The translations under genes and the position numbers were made by a program. The notes below the pieces were generated by a model, which was not told where the DNA came from, ran no database searches, and was given only the letters and a program-made list of their open reading frames with translations. A stretch of DNA of 64,000 bases from NCBI GenBank assembly GCA_038025085.1, contig CM076141.1:16618001-16682000 (forward strand), given 5' to 3'. Of the stretch, positions 24,281 to 35,890 are shown piece by piece (position 1 is the stretch's first letter; each line of letters begins with the position of its first letter). This stretch comes from Tetragonia tetragonoides. Lineage: Eukaryota; Streptophyta; Magnoliopsida; Caryophyllales; Aizoaceae.

Positions 24281-25308
24281 CTTGTGATTTTGCTCAATAG
24301 TAGTATCTGCTGGTTTTGCCCCAAGAGGCCGACCTCAGTAATAATGTCAAGAGTATATTTCCTTTGACAAAGAAATAAGCCAACTGAACTCTGAGCTACC
24401 TCAATACCAAGAAAATATTTAAGTGGACCAAGGTCTTTCATATGAAAACAGTCACCCAAATAGGCCTTGAAAGCTCCTAAAGCAACAGAATTATTGCCAG
24501 AAATAATTAAATCATCAACATACACCAAGACATTGAGTTGCACGCCATCTTTATTGTAAGTAAACAGTGAGTAATCAGAGTAAGATTGAAGAAAACCATA
24601 CCCTTTCAAAGCAGTTACCAGTTTTGCAAACCAACAACGGGGTGCCTGCTTTAAGCCATATAAAGATTTGCGAAGACGACATACCAGATTTGGCTCTGAT
24701 GACGTGAAGCCAGGAGGCAATTTAATATAAACTTCCTCATCAAGATGACCATGCAGAAAGGCATTATGGACATCCATTTGGTGAAGTTCCCAATTTTTGG
24801 AAGCGGCAATACCTAAAAAGGCACGAATGGTTGCCATTTTGGCAACGGGAGAAAATGTCTCAGAGTAATCCAAGCCTTCGATTTGACGATTTCCAAAAAT
24901 AACCAAGCGAGCTTTTAACCGTTCAAGATTTCCTTTGGAGAGGTATTTTCTCTTATAAACCCATTGATTGCCTAGTGCACGCTTACTAGGTGGAAGTGGT
25001 TCGAGAGTCCAAGTACCATTATCCTACAAGGCTTTAATTTCTTCTTGCATAGACTTATTCCACCCATCATCTTTCAAGGCCTCCTTAAAAGACCGAGGCT
25101 CATCTCCTGTAATTACAGCTGCAAGAAACTTGCGATATGGCATAGAAAAATTGTCACAATTAATATAGTGTGCTATAGGGAAAGAAGTACCTGAGGTATG
25201 CTGTGGAGGAGAAGTAGCAGTGTTCGATGGACTCTGTTGAACAACGTTGTGAGTAACAAAATCCCTTAGGAGCACTGAAGGGGTTTTAGTGTGCTTTTCA
25301 CGACCCAA
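24277..25308 (-). pseudogene. Copia reverse transcriptase domain, broken
   Basis: A reading of 209 residues (24906-24277) contains EGLDYSETFSPVAK, the block HQMDVHNAFLHGHLDEEVY, GLKQAPRCW and the catalytic YVDDLIISG, followed by KDLGPLKYFLGIEVA. The preceding segment (25308-25024) holds the region before RT with FKEALKDDGWNKSMQEEI. The two pieces are separated by a stop at about 25024 and other lesions. No functional polyprotein is possible. Confidence 0.9.
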
Positions 25309-25323
25309 AACTTCTTCGGAACC

Positions 25324-26640
25324 CTAGTTATTTAAGCTTGCCTGTTCTTCAGTATGGTCAGACCCAGTCTGTACAGAGTCGTCTACAACACTGGGTTGTT
25401 CTATTTCTATTGGGCTTGCCGGACTTGTGGTTTGGTCAGACCCAGTATTGACAGTAGCAGAGGAATTAGGTTCATTGGGGATAAGAGGCATATCTAGACC
25501 CTCATCTATTGTATCCCTGGTATTAGGAACAGTGGCAACAGTAGAGCCATCCAAAAAATCCGCAAAGTCTAAATCAATATCCACATCCATATCAAAGTGA
25601 TCCGTTGGTCTAATATTGCTACCTTCCGTCTCAACAAAGGGAAAAATCTCTTCAAAGAATTTGACATCCCTTGACACAAAAGTCTCATGTTTATCAAGAT
25701 CATAAAGCCTCCACCCCTTTTGACCGAAAGGATACCCAACAAATATGCATTTACGGCTACGACTCACAAATTTATCCCCCTTTGTCTTTTGGTTGTGGGC
25801 AAAACATAAAGATCCAAACACACGAATGGCATCATAAGATGGAGGATAACCAAATAATTTCTCAAAAAGGAGTGAGATTGTTAAGGACAGTGGAAGGAGT
25901 TCTATTGATTCAATGGGCAGCGGTCAAAACACTCTCCCCCCAAAATAAATTGGCAAATTTGCTTGGAAGCGCAAGGTGCGAACAACATTTAGGATGTGTT
26001 TGTGTTTTATTTCAACTTTCCCATTTTTTTGTGGAGTTCCAGTGCATGAGGTTTGAAATAAGATGCCACAAGCAGTAAAATAATCAAGCAAACATCGAAA
26101 CTCCGTTCCATTATCACTCCGAATAATTTTTATGGTTTGAGAAAATTGTTGCTCAACCATAGCAACAAAGGACATAAATTTAGAAAAAACCTATGTTTTA
26201 TCATCCATCAAATAATCCCACACAGCCCGAGAAAAATCATCCACATTAGTCAAAAAATATCTAACACCACAAGAAGATGTATGACGATAGCCGCCCCATA
26301 AATCAATATGAATTATTTCAAAAATTCGACTGGCTTTATTGTCACTCAAAGGAAATTATTCTCTGGGATGTTTAGCTCTAAAACACACTTCATAGGCTTT
26401 ATTCAAACTACCTTTAGAATTACAAACGGGAGGAAGCTATTTTACTACTTTTTCTGAAGGATGCCCCATCCTAGCATGCCAAAGAAGAAGCGTCCGCGTC
26501 GACAGTGACTGTCTGTACTGTATGTGGTCCGTTGAAGTAGTAGAGTCAATCTTGCTTACTTCCCGTTCCAATCAGCTTCCTCATTTGGTCCTGTATAGCA
26601 CACATGTATTGGTTAAAATTGACAATACTATCCAAATCAT
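25324..26640 (-). pseudogene. Copia integrase and spacer region, broken
   Basis: At 26175-25924 the minus strand reads IIRSDNGTEF (second catalytic Asp region) and GTPQKNGKVEIKHKHILN (catalytic Glu region) of a retroviral-type integrase. At 25821-25324 it reads FGSLCFAHN, then RSRKCIFVGYPFGQKGWRLYDL, the conserved Copia segment after integrase, and an acidic spacer. Frames are interrupted by stops and shifts. Confidence 0.87.
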
Positions 26641-26960
26641 CATGCACACAATTGTGAAACGGACAATAAGTTGCAATTTAAGAGAGGGACATAAATAACA
26701 TGAGTGAGAGTCATAGCATCCGACAATCGCACCGAGCCCATCTTTGTTGCGACCGCTTTCTTTCCATCAGAAAGACCAACGAGACATAAGATGTCTTTCA
26801 CATCGAATAATAGAGAAAGATTACCAGTAACATGATTAGATGCAGCTGTATCAATAATCCAAGAGTGACCATTAATCTTACCACTCAAACGATTATCGGA
26901 AACAGTCATATTACCAAAGACACTTGCAAGCGCCTTCCATTGATCAGTGGAAAATACTTG
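26640..26960 (-). pseudogene. Copia protease region
   Basis: The segment HSWIIDTAASNHVTG matches the Copia protease active site (D-S/T-G/A form, here DTA), followed by the usual LSDGKKAVATKMGSVRL block. It ends in a stop after LLSVSQLCA at 26640, where GAG-pre-integrase would follow. Confidence 0.85.
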
Positions 26961-27988
26961 AGCAGATGGTGCTCCTATAGTTCAGAAACAACTGCAGCAT
27001 TGACACGAACCCCCCCTCGACCACGTCCTGTCGCAAGAGAAGGAGCAGGGGTCATTGATTTTTGGGTACGACTAATCAACAGTTTGGTCATACCTGATCC
27101 GCTGTCAGACTTCACACTATCCTCCCACCATTCTGGATATCCATGAATTTCGAAGCAATTAGTTACTTCGTGGCATGTTTACTTACAATAGGTGCAAGAG
27201 AGATGTGATTTATCAGGTTTCTCTATTTTGCCTCGGCCGCGTCCACTAGTTTGCACAGCAAATCCAACAACATCGGATTTCTCCTCGGGCAGAGCCGAAG
27301 ATGTTCAGACTCGTTCATCTTGAATAACTAGCTGGTAGGCACGGCTGAGAGAGGGCAGAGGATCTTGAGCAAGAATATTTGATCGCAAAGGACCATAAGA
27401 TAGGGTATATAAACCCATCAGAAATTCATGAAGCATGTCTTTTGCACGGTGACGCTCATGTTCAAGGCCTGCGGTACACTTTGTACAGCAAGAACAAGTA
27501 ACCAAGGGTTCATGGTTATGCAATTTCTCCCATAGAGTCGTGAGTTTTCCATACAAAGAAGCAACTGACATGGATTTGGTTTGCTTACAATCAGAGATGA
27601 CCGCCTTTAATTGTTATATGTGCGGTCCATTCGTAAGAGCAAATCGCTCCTTAAGCGTCTCCCATAGACGCCTGACGTCTTTATACTTGGACAAGGTACT
27701 CTTCACTTCTGTTGTGATGGTATTCATAATCCAAGATACCAACATGGCTTGAATTATTTTCCAATCATCTTGTGTGCACGGAGGTGTTGGAGATACAATC
27801 GTACCATCTAAAAATCTGAACTTTCTTCGAGCTTGAAGGGTCGTCTCAATCTCACCAGCCCAATCATCATAATTTTCGCCATTAAATCTGGCTGCAGTAA
27901 TAAAATCACCAGGTCAATCTTGAGGACCTAGAAAATAAGGGGATTTTGAGTCAATTTTATTTGGTGGTGGATCACCTTCTACGACCAT
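26961..27988 (-). pseudogene. Copia gag, broken
   Basis: The start ATG is at 27988-27986 (MVVEGDPPPNK). The reading then shows FNGENYDDWAGEIET, LWETLKERFA, ISDCKQTKSMSVASLYGKLTTLW and LMGLYTLSYGPLRSNILAQDPLPSL, all typical of plant Copia gag. A degenerate CCHC knuckle follows (CTYCK, stop, TCHEVTNC). Several in-frame stops are present. Confidence 0.88.
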
Positions 27989-28035
27989 TGTTTAGGGTTT
28001 TTGAGTTTTTGGTTTAGGGTTTGTTTATGTATCTT

Positions 28036-28051
28036 TCACGCTTTGATACCA
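28036..28051 (-). promoter_or_regulatory. Copia primer-binding site
   Basis: Adjacent to the 5' LTR the minus strand reads TGGTATCAAAGCGTG, matching the usual plant Copia primer site complementary to initiator methionine tRNA, with one difference (AAAGC for AGAGC). Confidence 0.88.
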
Positions 28052-28245
28052 TGACAAGTTTGAGGCAGAAAAGATGCTTTCTGTATTGATCTGTACTGAA
28101 TATATATACAGCTCTAGTATCTATACAAATCTTTTAGTATATGGAAACAATCCTAAACAATATCAAACTCTATGATAACTTGCTATAAATAGGCGGAACC
28201 GAATATTCCTTAAGTCACGCCTGAAATCTCGCAGATCTCGTAACA
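28052..28245 (-). repeat. Copia 5' LTR
   Basis: The 194-bp repeat is nearly identical to 23356-23553. It starts TGACAAGTTTG and ends CTCGTAACA, and is followed by the CATAG half of the target duplication. Confidence 0.92.
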
Positions 28246-28354
28246 CATAGTTTTGATGATTATGTTTATGAAAAGATTCTCCTTCTATATACTTGTCTTC
28301 AACCAGAAAGATTGAATTGAGTTTAAGTGTTTTAAGTGTTTTTAAGTGTTTAAG

Positions 28355-28560
28355 TCATGAGGGGCTACTTACCCGATCAGAGCAGATTAGTAGAGATTAT
28401 TTAACCAATAAAATCAGTAGAAGCTACTTAACCAATCAGATCAGTAAAATACTAAAGACTACTTAATTAATCACCCAGTCATATCATATCAGTAGTAGCT
28501 ACTTAAGTCAGACTAGTTTAGTAGAGATTACTTATCCAATCAAATCAGTATACTTATCTA
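28355..28560. repeat. Imperfect tandem repeat, unit about 40 bp
   Basis: Units of the type AATCAGATCAGTAGAAGCTAC and CTACTTAACCAATCAGATCA recur four to five times with drift. No coding potential. Confidence 0.65.
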
Positions 28561-28817
28561 GCCAGTTCAACTCAACATAATACGTGAAAAAGAAAAGAAA
28601 AACAACATAAATTATTATAGTTAACGGTGTTGTAATTGTTGTTATCATCATTGATGTTTACGTTTTTTTAATTGGTCCGTTTCAAACTGATATATAATAG
28701 ATAGTGGATTGTGTTTGCAAGAAGTTTTCAATGATCAAATTCGTTAATACAATTTGCTAATATAATCCACCAACCACTCATTAGCTAATTGTCTAATACG
28801 AATAACACAAAGATTCG

Positions 28818-28920
28818 TATGAGGCGGTCTCAAGGTGAGGCCCTCTCATACAAGTATAGTGTTATGTCGACGTCATGTTAATTGTATACAGGGGTAGCCT
28901 CACCTTAAGGTCGCCTCATA
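28818..28920. mobile_element. Small foldback MITE
   Basis: A 103-bp hairpin has arms TATGAGGCGGTCTCAAGGTG and the imperfect inverse ending at 28920. It lies directly against the target duplication of the next element. Confidence 0.7.
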
Positions 28921-28929
28921 TAAAATTTA

Positions 28930-29568
28930 GGGTAAATTACATTGAGGTATACTGAGGTTTGGTGAAATTGCAGAGAGGTATACCCACGTTTGACTAAATA
29001 CATTGAGGTATACTCCTGACCACTTTTTGACCGTTGACCAAAGTCAAACCAATTTTTGAACATAAATACCCCTAGTATACCTCACTGAAAGTTTATGGAA
29101 AAAATTATTGTGCAATGATTTCCCACTTATTTGCACTGCATGCTCGTATATCTTTTGTTGATTGTGTCTTATCGTGCTCAAATTTATTACCAAGATCGAC
29201 ATATAATTGGCTTCAAACTCTCATAATAACTTTAGATCGATAGCTTTTTTTTTGGTGCAGATACAAGATTAGACTTGAGCCAATTTTGCATGATGAGAGA
29301 ATTGTTTAAATCGAGCAACAAAATTTATTAATTTGTGGTGCAGTTTTCTCAAAATCAAAAACTAAATAAAAAGTGGAAATCATTGCACAATAATTTTTTT
29401 ATTAAACTTTCAATAAGGTACACTAGGGGTATTTATGTCCAAAAATTAGTTTGACTTTGGTCAATAGTCGAAAAGTGGTTAGTAGTATACCTCAGTGTAT
29501 TTAGTCAAACGTGGGTATATATCTGTGCAATTTCGCCAAACCTCAGTATACCTCAGTGTAATTTACCC
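28930..29568. mobile_element. Non-autonomous Mutator-like TIR element
   Basis: It begins GGGTAAATTACATTGAGG and ends with the inverse (CCTCAGTGTAATTTACCC). The inverted arms are about 200 bp each, with internal blocks AGTATACCT and CATTGCACAATAAT inverted as well. A perfect 9-bp target duplication TAAAATTTA flanks it (28921-28929 and 29569-29577). The 9-bp duplication with long TIRs is diagnostic of Mutator-like elements. Confidence 0.93.
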
Positions 29569-29577
29569 TAAAATTTA

Positions 29578-31384
29578 TTGTACCAATAATATACCATGTG
29601 TGCAAGTAGCTCCTCCAAAAAAAAAAAAAAAACTTGTTAGCAATTTTGTTTGGCCTCGGAAAAATGAGGAGCATATTCCAAAGTGGTGGTGTTGTAAACT
29701 ACTCGTAATTATAAACTCACAAATGCTCTATCACTACTATCTTTCCAGTCACATACTCATATGATGTCACAGATGACGCATGTCATCATAACATCAAACT
29801 CAAATTTTCCTCCTCTAACTAACCAATTGTTTATTCCTTGTTGTGACAGGTGCTTTCACTCTCCCCTCAGTGACCAACATTTTCGTCGGTCCCGCGGTCT
29901 CATGGAATTAAAGGACGTACTCTAGGCATGTATTAGCCCGCAAATCACATGAATTATGCAAGTTAATTCATCTTTGAGAGATTGACGGGCTTAAGTAGAG
30001 GAAGAGACCATCCTTACAAAATGAGATATGAAAGCCGGTTTTAATTTCCCTACATACATGAATGAGAATTTAAACCCCTAATGCACTGAATTGTGAGAGT
30101 AAGATACTTACCACTAATGATTCCATTTTCTCCTCAACAAACCAGTAAAATATAGAGTATACATCGGAAATAAGAATTAATCTAATATAATATATCCAAT
30201 AACTCAATTTTAACCACTAACCCGACCAATAAATCCTAGGTTGAAAATGGGTTTCTAAAGTTGTACGAGGTATAATACATATAACAAAATTGAAAAAGAG
30301 TGAACAATTTTTGGTTGCTAAACACGACAACATGTTTGATCGATCTCTTCAATTGGCCAAGTCAATGCATTATGCATGCATGTGATAAAGGGCCTCTATG
30401 TTACGAGTAGTACACTAGTAATAAGAGTTGATAGTGGCTCTTGTACGTATTTTCCAGTTGCCATCCAATGTTCTTTTTTAGAATGAGAGGGACATTGGAT
30501 GTCTTCAAATCCTAGCACGCATGTTTAGTTTTGATCTTGTCAGCTTGGAGTATACCTTAATGCAAAATCTTTTTGTATGGCTCCTAGACAGTAATATGTC
30601 CTATATTGTACTTGAACTGGTTTTAAATCTAATGAATAAATAAAGTGGCCTTTTATGTTAAGAAAAAAAAAAAACTTCTAACACTGGATTTTATCATCAT
30701 CATCATTATTAATTATTACTACTTTCGTAAGGTAACCATTATGCGACTCTCCACCCACTCTTATGACTTTTGGTTTCTTTTAGGAACTATACTAGCTTGC
30801 TGATCATGCTCGTCGACGAATCGATCGAGATGAAATCCCATTCAAATGGCCGGTATAGTATTTGATGTAATTTTCTATATGATTAATGAGTTACTACACT
30901 TAATACTACACCAATTAAATAGTAAAGAAAATCCCAAAGATCCCTAATGAGATTCGCACCTTAATAGTGATGAAACGCCAATAAAGTATAGATACTATTA
31001 CGACCAATAACCCGTGTGTGGTTTGATGTCTCAAGTAGTCAAGTCAAATATATAAGAAAGTGGTAAATAAAGTAGATGATACCTAAAAATGGGACAAAGT
31101 GATGGCGAATGTACATGGAATCGCTCAACTGAATCCCTAATAGTCTCCTTCATGATGATTAATGCAAAAACTTGTATAGGGGTCAGTTGTACAGATCATT
31201 TCTCAAAGGACTAGTGATATTTTTCAAATAAAAAATGTGCTATTTTATAAATATTACACTTTAAATGCTAACCAAGCAGGTGTTTGGCTCGTTGCATTGG
31301 TAAATTAAATGAGCAATGATTTATTTGTAACAATAGATATGGGATTCGAATCTCTTGAAAAACACATACAAAAACTAAGGGCGC
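29578..31384. other. Intergenic spacer
   Basis: No gene is supported. Minor items are a poly(A) stretch at 29617-29632, a 9-bp stem-loop at 30461-30501 (CATCCAATGTT ... GACATTGGATG) and a retroposon-like AATAAATAAA...poly(A) end near 30640-30675. The rest is AT-rich unique-looking sequence. Confidence 0.5.
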
Positions 31385-31735
31385 ATTTTTTTTCACTTAT
31401 TTTCACTGATTTTTACTGATTGGGTATAACTCCTGCTACTGATTCTTACTGATTGAGTAAAGTCATGCCACTGATTTTCACTAATTCGGTAAGGTCATTC
31501 CACTGATTCTTATTGACTCAGTAAGGTCTTGCCACTGATTCTGTGAGTAGGAATGTGATTAATTCAGTAAGGTTTTGCCACTGATTCTGTGAGTAGGAAT
31601 GTGGGTCTTGCCACTGATTTCCACTTGTCATGCCACTGATTTCCACTGATTCAATAAGATATAGCCACTAATTCCCATTAATTGACTAAGATTTTGCCAC
31701 TTATTTTCAATGATTGGATAAGGTCCAATAATTAG
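31385..31735. repeat. Tandem repeat of CCACTGATT-type units
   Basis: Around ten imperfect copies of a roughly 30-bp unit containing TGCCACTGATTYYYACTGATT and GTAAGGT. One longer unit (GATTCTGTGAGTAGGAATGTG) is duplicated at about 31538 and 31580. Confidence 0.85.
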
Positions 31736-31959
31736 AGGAGAACACACCCTAATTCTTGAAATACTCAAGGTGATGTGTAGAGAGAGGTGCTCCTACACCC
31801 AAAAAGATTTGAACGTATGACCCAAAAAAGTCGTAACTCAAGACAAATAAAAGTAATACCTTTGAATGAGAAGTGTTACTTATTTACTTTTTGGAACAAA
31901 AAGTTAATACTTTTGATTGTTGTATTATAGGGTAATCGTGTACAAATACAACTCATAAC

Positions 31960-32625
31960 CTAGGTTGCATCGATACCTGGTCCAACAGCAATATCCCGTA
32001 TCCGATACGTTTCGGATACCGATATTTTTAGGATACACGTCCGATAGTTGAAAATACGCACCCGATACGTATCAAAGAAGTATCCTATTTTTTTGTATTA
32101 GTTTTTTCCCAAAATAATTACGGATACTACTCGGATACACGGTGAATACTTTAAAGATACGTCAAATCAGCAAACACTTCAATTAATTATATTTTTTGCA
32201 ACAAAGATTTAAGTATATTTTTTTTTAAATATATCTTCATGCAACCCAAAAGAAATGACATTTCTTTCTCATCATAGCCTCCATCTTGTCTGTTATGAAG
32301 GCTTACGCCTAACGGAGCAGCTGGTTGGTTCGCCAACTCTCTCTATCTTCCACACATACATACCAGCAACTAATTAGTCATCAACTTACTCACGCGTTCT
32401 TCATCTCTGATCTTGTATTCTTAAGGAGAATGATATATAGATGTTAACAATGCCTGTAAAGGTCATAAATTCAATTGTACTTAGCCTTTTTTTTTTAAGT
32501 TGTTATATTATATATTTTATATTATATTTTTGCCGTATCCGTATCCTAGAAAATTTAGAATTACAGTATTCCGCACTCGTATCCGTAGCCGTATTCGTAT
32601 CCGTATCCGTATCCGTGCAATCTAG
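31960..32625. mobile_element. Non-autonomous hAT element rich in GATACG/CCGTAT
   Basis: The terminal inverted repeats are CTAGGTTGCATCGATAC and (reversed right end) CTAGATTGCACGGATAC, with an exact 8-bp target duplication CTCATAAC (31952-31959 and 32626-32633). Subterminal clusters of CCGTATCC on the right and GGATAC/CCGATACG on the left look like transposase-binding repeats. No transposase frame is present. Confidence 0.92.
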
Positions 32626-32969
32626 CTCATAACTGTATGGTTAATATAAAAAGAAAAAGCTAGACTTGATTGCATCGATTAATCATCTTTCTCATAATTA
32701 AGTACCACCAAAGCCTTTTCCATGGTTGGTTAAAGTGTAGAGAAGAATTGGCAACGGTTATGGAGTGAAGTGTAGTTTGGTTTATAGTCCATTGTTGCTG
32801 ACCTTATTATTAGAAAGAAAACAACCATCATGTTCTTAGGTGACGGGTGCTTGTTGCCTTGAAGCTCACACCCTTGTAAAGAATATTCTGGCTGCAAACA
32901 GTTTGGCTAATTATACCCGCAGGTCTCCAAGTCTTTACAGGACTAAAATGGGAACACGTCAATACGCTA

Positions 32970-33120
32970 CTCATCTAAAGACGGTCTTTTTCGTAACTTT
33001 TGGTGACACAAAAGTTAATTTTCAATGAAATAATGGTCACTACTCACCATAAGTGAACCCTATATTTCTAAATAGTAATCTCATTTTTTTGTGAGTTGAT
33101 CTCATACACTTTACAATACT
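32970..33120 (+). repeat. Dispersed repeat, copy 1
   Basis: A segment of about 150 bp (ACGGTCTTTTTCGTAACTTTTGGTGA ... in part, then CTCACCATAAGTGAACCCTA and GAGTTGATCTCA) is repeated at 34585-34735 in the same orientation. The family is unknown to me. Confidence 0.7.
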
Positions 33121-33336
33121 TATTGTATGTAAAATGAAATTGTAATAAAATATTAGAAGACGTATATATTTTTTTTATTTTTTTTTTCTGTAATTCTTTT
33201 TTCAGCAGGAGTGGAAAATTGGCATTTTTCAAGGCACGATTTAAGTAGTGCTCCGGGAGGCTTGAACCACCAACTTATTGTACAAGTTATAGCTTGTTTG
33301 CTAGTGATCTAAACACCATTTGAGTTATTACAACAA

Positions 33337-34208
33337 CCTCCGAATTACCAAATGGGTATAAAAAAATGACACTACTTATCATATGAGTACAATAAAAAAA
33401 TGCCGGTACCACTTAAACATAAAAAAAGGCAAAAAAATTGCAGATACACCCAAATTAGATTTTCCGGCAGGAAGTTGCGGGTCTGACTTTTATTTGTTTT
33501 TTAAATTACTTTTTTCCCCATTTTTTTTCCATCCCCATTTTTTTGCCCTTTTCTCTTTTTCTCTCTCCTCTGGTTCCTTCCTTCCCATGGTTGTCAATCC
33601 CAACCACCCCAGATTCCTCATCGAACTGATCAAGCTCCCACACAAGAGCTAGTAATGTGAAATATGTGAGGCAAAAGCCTGCCTGCAATATTCCTCGAGC
33701 TGATTGCTCATTTTGTGTGCGATTGATTTTGCAATGAAGATGAAATTGAGAGAATAGGTAAAAGTTAAAACTAATGGCGAAAATCTCATAGAATTGAAGC
33801 TATGAAATTGCATGGAATTGAAGCTATGAAATTCCGCCCCAAAGTCATAATTATTCTTTTTCCTCTTGACTCTCCCAGTCTCCCAACACATATTCATCCT
33901 CATCATCATCAGAACCATATCTTGATCTGTGTCCATCAACCTTAAGTAGGAAAGAGTAAGAAGAGAGAGAAAAAGAAAAAACAAAGGAGAAAAGGGCATA
34001 AAAAAAAGGGGATACAAATAAAAATGGGGAAATGTAAATATTAAAAAAAACAAAAAGTGAAATCTCAACGGAGATTCTTCCCGTAAATCATAATTTGGGG
34101 GGATCTGCTGCTTTTTGCGTTTTTTTATACTTAAGTGGTACCTGTGTATTTTATTATACTCATGTGGTAAATGGTGTCATTTTTTTATACCCATTTAGTA
34201 ATTTGGGG
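33337..34208. mobile_element. Non-autonomous Mutator-like TIR element
   Basis: The 872-bp element has long imperfect inverted arms (CCTCCGAATTACCAAATGGG at the left; the reversed right end begins CCCCAAATTACTAAATGGG) and a perfect 9-bp target duplication TTACAACAA (33328-33336 and 34209-34217). The inner 33470-34060 could be captured sequence; it has CT-rich and GA-rich parts but no convincing gene. Confidence 0.93.
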
Positions 34209-34584
34209 TTACAACAAGTCTTTAGACATGCACAAAACAAAAATAGTTAACGTGTATAGACGTCTAATCTATGATGTTTTGCCAACAACATTGTCTTGTT
34301 TGCTTATGGGCATAAGTACATTATAACAACAATATGACCTGACTTCTTGACAAGCAAAACAAAAAAAAGTAAAGAAAAAAAGGCAAAATATGACCTGACA
34401 ATCTCATGAACATACCTATACTCGATGTCAATATGCTTTCAATGTTCTTAGTGAATCAAATTTGCAGCAATATAAGTATATAAATAGTCGTTTGATTGCC
34501 ACAAAAACATATCCTAATTAAAAATGTACAATTTTATACTTTTTTTTTTTAAAGCAACTAATATTAGGCTTTCACAAAAACTTC

Positions 34585-34735
34585 TATAAAACGGTCTTTT
34601 CATAATTTTTGGTGATACGGTCAGGGTCACTTTTGAATGAAACAAGGATCACTGCTCACCATAAGTGAACCCTACATCTCCAAAAAGTGACCCCAATTTT
34701 CTATGAGTTGGTCTCACACAAGACTTGCTGACTTT
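34585..34735 (+). repeat. Dispersed repeat, copy 2
   Basis: The counterpart of 32970-33120, sharing AACGGTCTTTTCATAATTTT, CTCACCATAAGTGAACCCTA and GAGTTGGTCTCA. It contains AAGTGACCCC, similar to the motif of element C. Confidence 0.7.
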
Positions 34736-35639
34736 CTTTTGGTAAGAAGTACGAGTAAGAAGTTAAATTAGTCTTTTTTCTTCTTCTTTTTTGGTGCAAA
34801 CTACTGAAGAGGAAGAATAACGGTTACACTTAGACTGCAAGAAGGGTATTCTCTTTGTCTGAACCCGTCAATTCATCAAAAATAAGTTGTCTTACTCAAC
34901 ACATGTAGTTTGTTGGCTCTTGCATTTGCATGCGTCTTATAGCAAAAACAAAACAAAATAAAAAATAAAAATATTATGGATGCTCCCTGGCCAGGCCCTC
35001 ATAGAACTTCTGAAGCCCAGTGGGTTGTGGCCCTTAGTTTTGGGGTATTCATGAAGTTAAAATGCTTGGGCCTGGCCTTCATCTACCATTACTGGCCTTT
35101 CGCGGCATATTGATTGCTGTCCAATAGTCCTTGACATCAATCACCCGTTTCTTTTTTTCTCCCTTTTCTCTTTACTAGTTTTAAAACACGGGTTCATGTT
35201 AATACACTCTTATTTGATATTTAATATATTATATACGTTAAACTATTATTTCATTAGCTTACACAATATTATTTTTTAATAAATAGACTATAATCTAGTA
35301 GTTTCGATCAAATATATAAAGTAATAAAGTAACTTTTATTAGTATACATATCGATTACATAAAATACAAGAACTTCCCAATTATAAGCTCTGGTATGTTT
35401 TCTCCTTGTTGTCCTAAACCATAACTTATATATACAGAAAAAAATAAATAAATACGAATATGAGTATATAAAGAATAGGAGAGCTTAAAGATAATAATTC
35501 GACGAAAGGATTGAATAAATGTTAGAAACTGAATGATATACATGTTGATTTAATATCCTAGATGACAACCCCACTAAAGATTAATTAAAAAAAATATGTA
35601 AATCTTTATCTATCTGCCACAACACACACACACACAGTC
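34736..35639. other. Intergenic spacer left of element A
   Basis: AT-rich sequence without a supported gene. It ends in a (CA)n tract (about 35619-35637) that borders element A. Confidence 0.5.
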
Positions 35640-35890
35640 CAGATCTGGTGCGCACCACTTATTATATGTGAACAGTACGAACCTAAGATCTGGACCGCTC
35701 ATCATATACAGTAAAATCAAAACAGAAAAAATCAAACGCTCATCATAGCGTGCACTCTCTGGCTCTCTCTCATCTCCCTTCTCTTGCCCCATCAACGAAC
35801 GACTCCATTAACGCTAAGCAGAGGAAGTTTCATTACTCAACTAATCGATCCCTCGAATTTGTGCTTCAAATTGGTTCAATTCTTAAAGAG
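35640..35890 (+). promoter_or_regulatory. Element A left terminus with inward leader-like tract
   Basis: The triple-box signature (35648-35683) is followed by AGATCTGGACCGCTC and then, at about 35745-35790, a CT-rich tract (GGCTCTCTCTCATCTCCC) like a plant 5' leader, with GAG/GTTAGTG at about 35889 as a possible first splice donor. Promoter function is inferred. Confidence 0.5.

Larger units (their letters stand above)
23356..28245 (-). mobile_element. Ty1/Copia LTR retrotransposon, degenerate
   Basis: A complete but decayed element. LTRs of 198 and 194 bp (23356-23553 and 28052-28245) both start TG and end CA. A near-perfect 5-bp target duplication flanks it (CATAT / CATAG). In the minus orientation the primer-binding site TGGTATCAAAGC follows the 5' LTR (28052-28245), and a purine-rich tract precedes the 3' LTR. 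Gene order gag, protease, integrase, reverse transcriptase, RNase H is Copia-type. Many stops and frameshifts break the polyprotein. The LTRs differ by roughly a dozen substitutions and a 4-bp gap by eye, so the insertion is not recent. The short LTRs would suit an Ale/Retrofit-like lineage, but this is tentative. Confidence 0.93.

Noticed and set aside
23356..28245. Potentially active Copia element
   Set aside because: Multiple stops and frameshifts in gag, integrase, RT and RNase H, and clear LTR divergence.
33383..34068. Protein-coding gene inside the Mutator-like element
   Set aside because: Open frames are low-complexity (poly-K/F) on both strands, with no domain and no splice structure.
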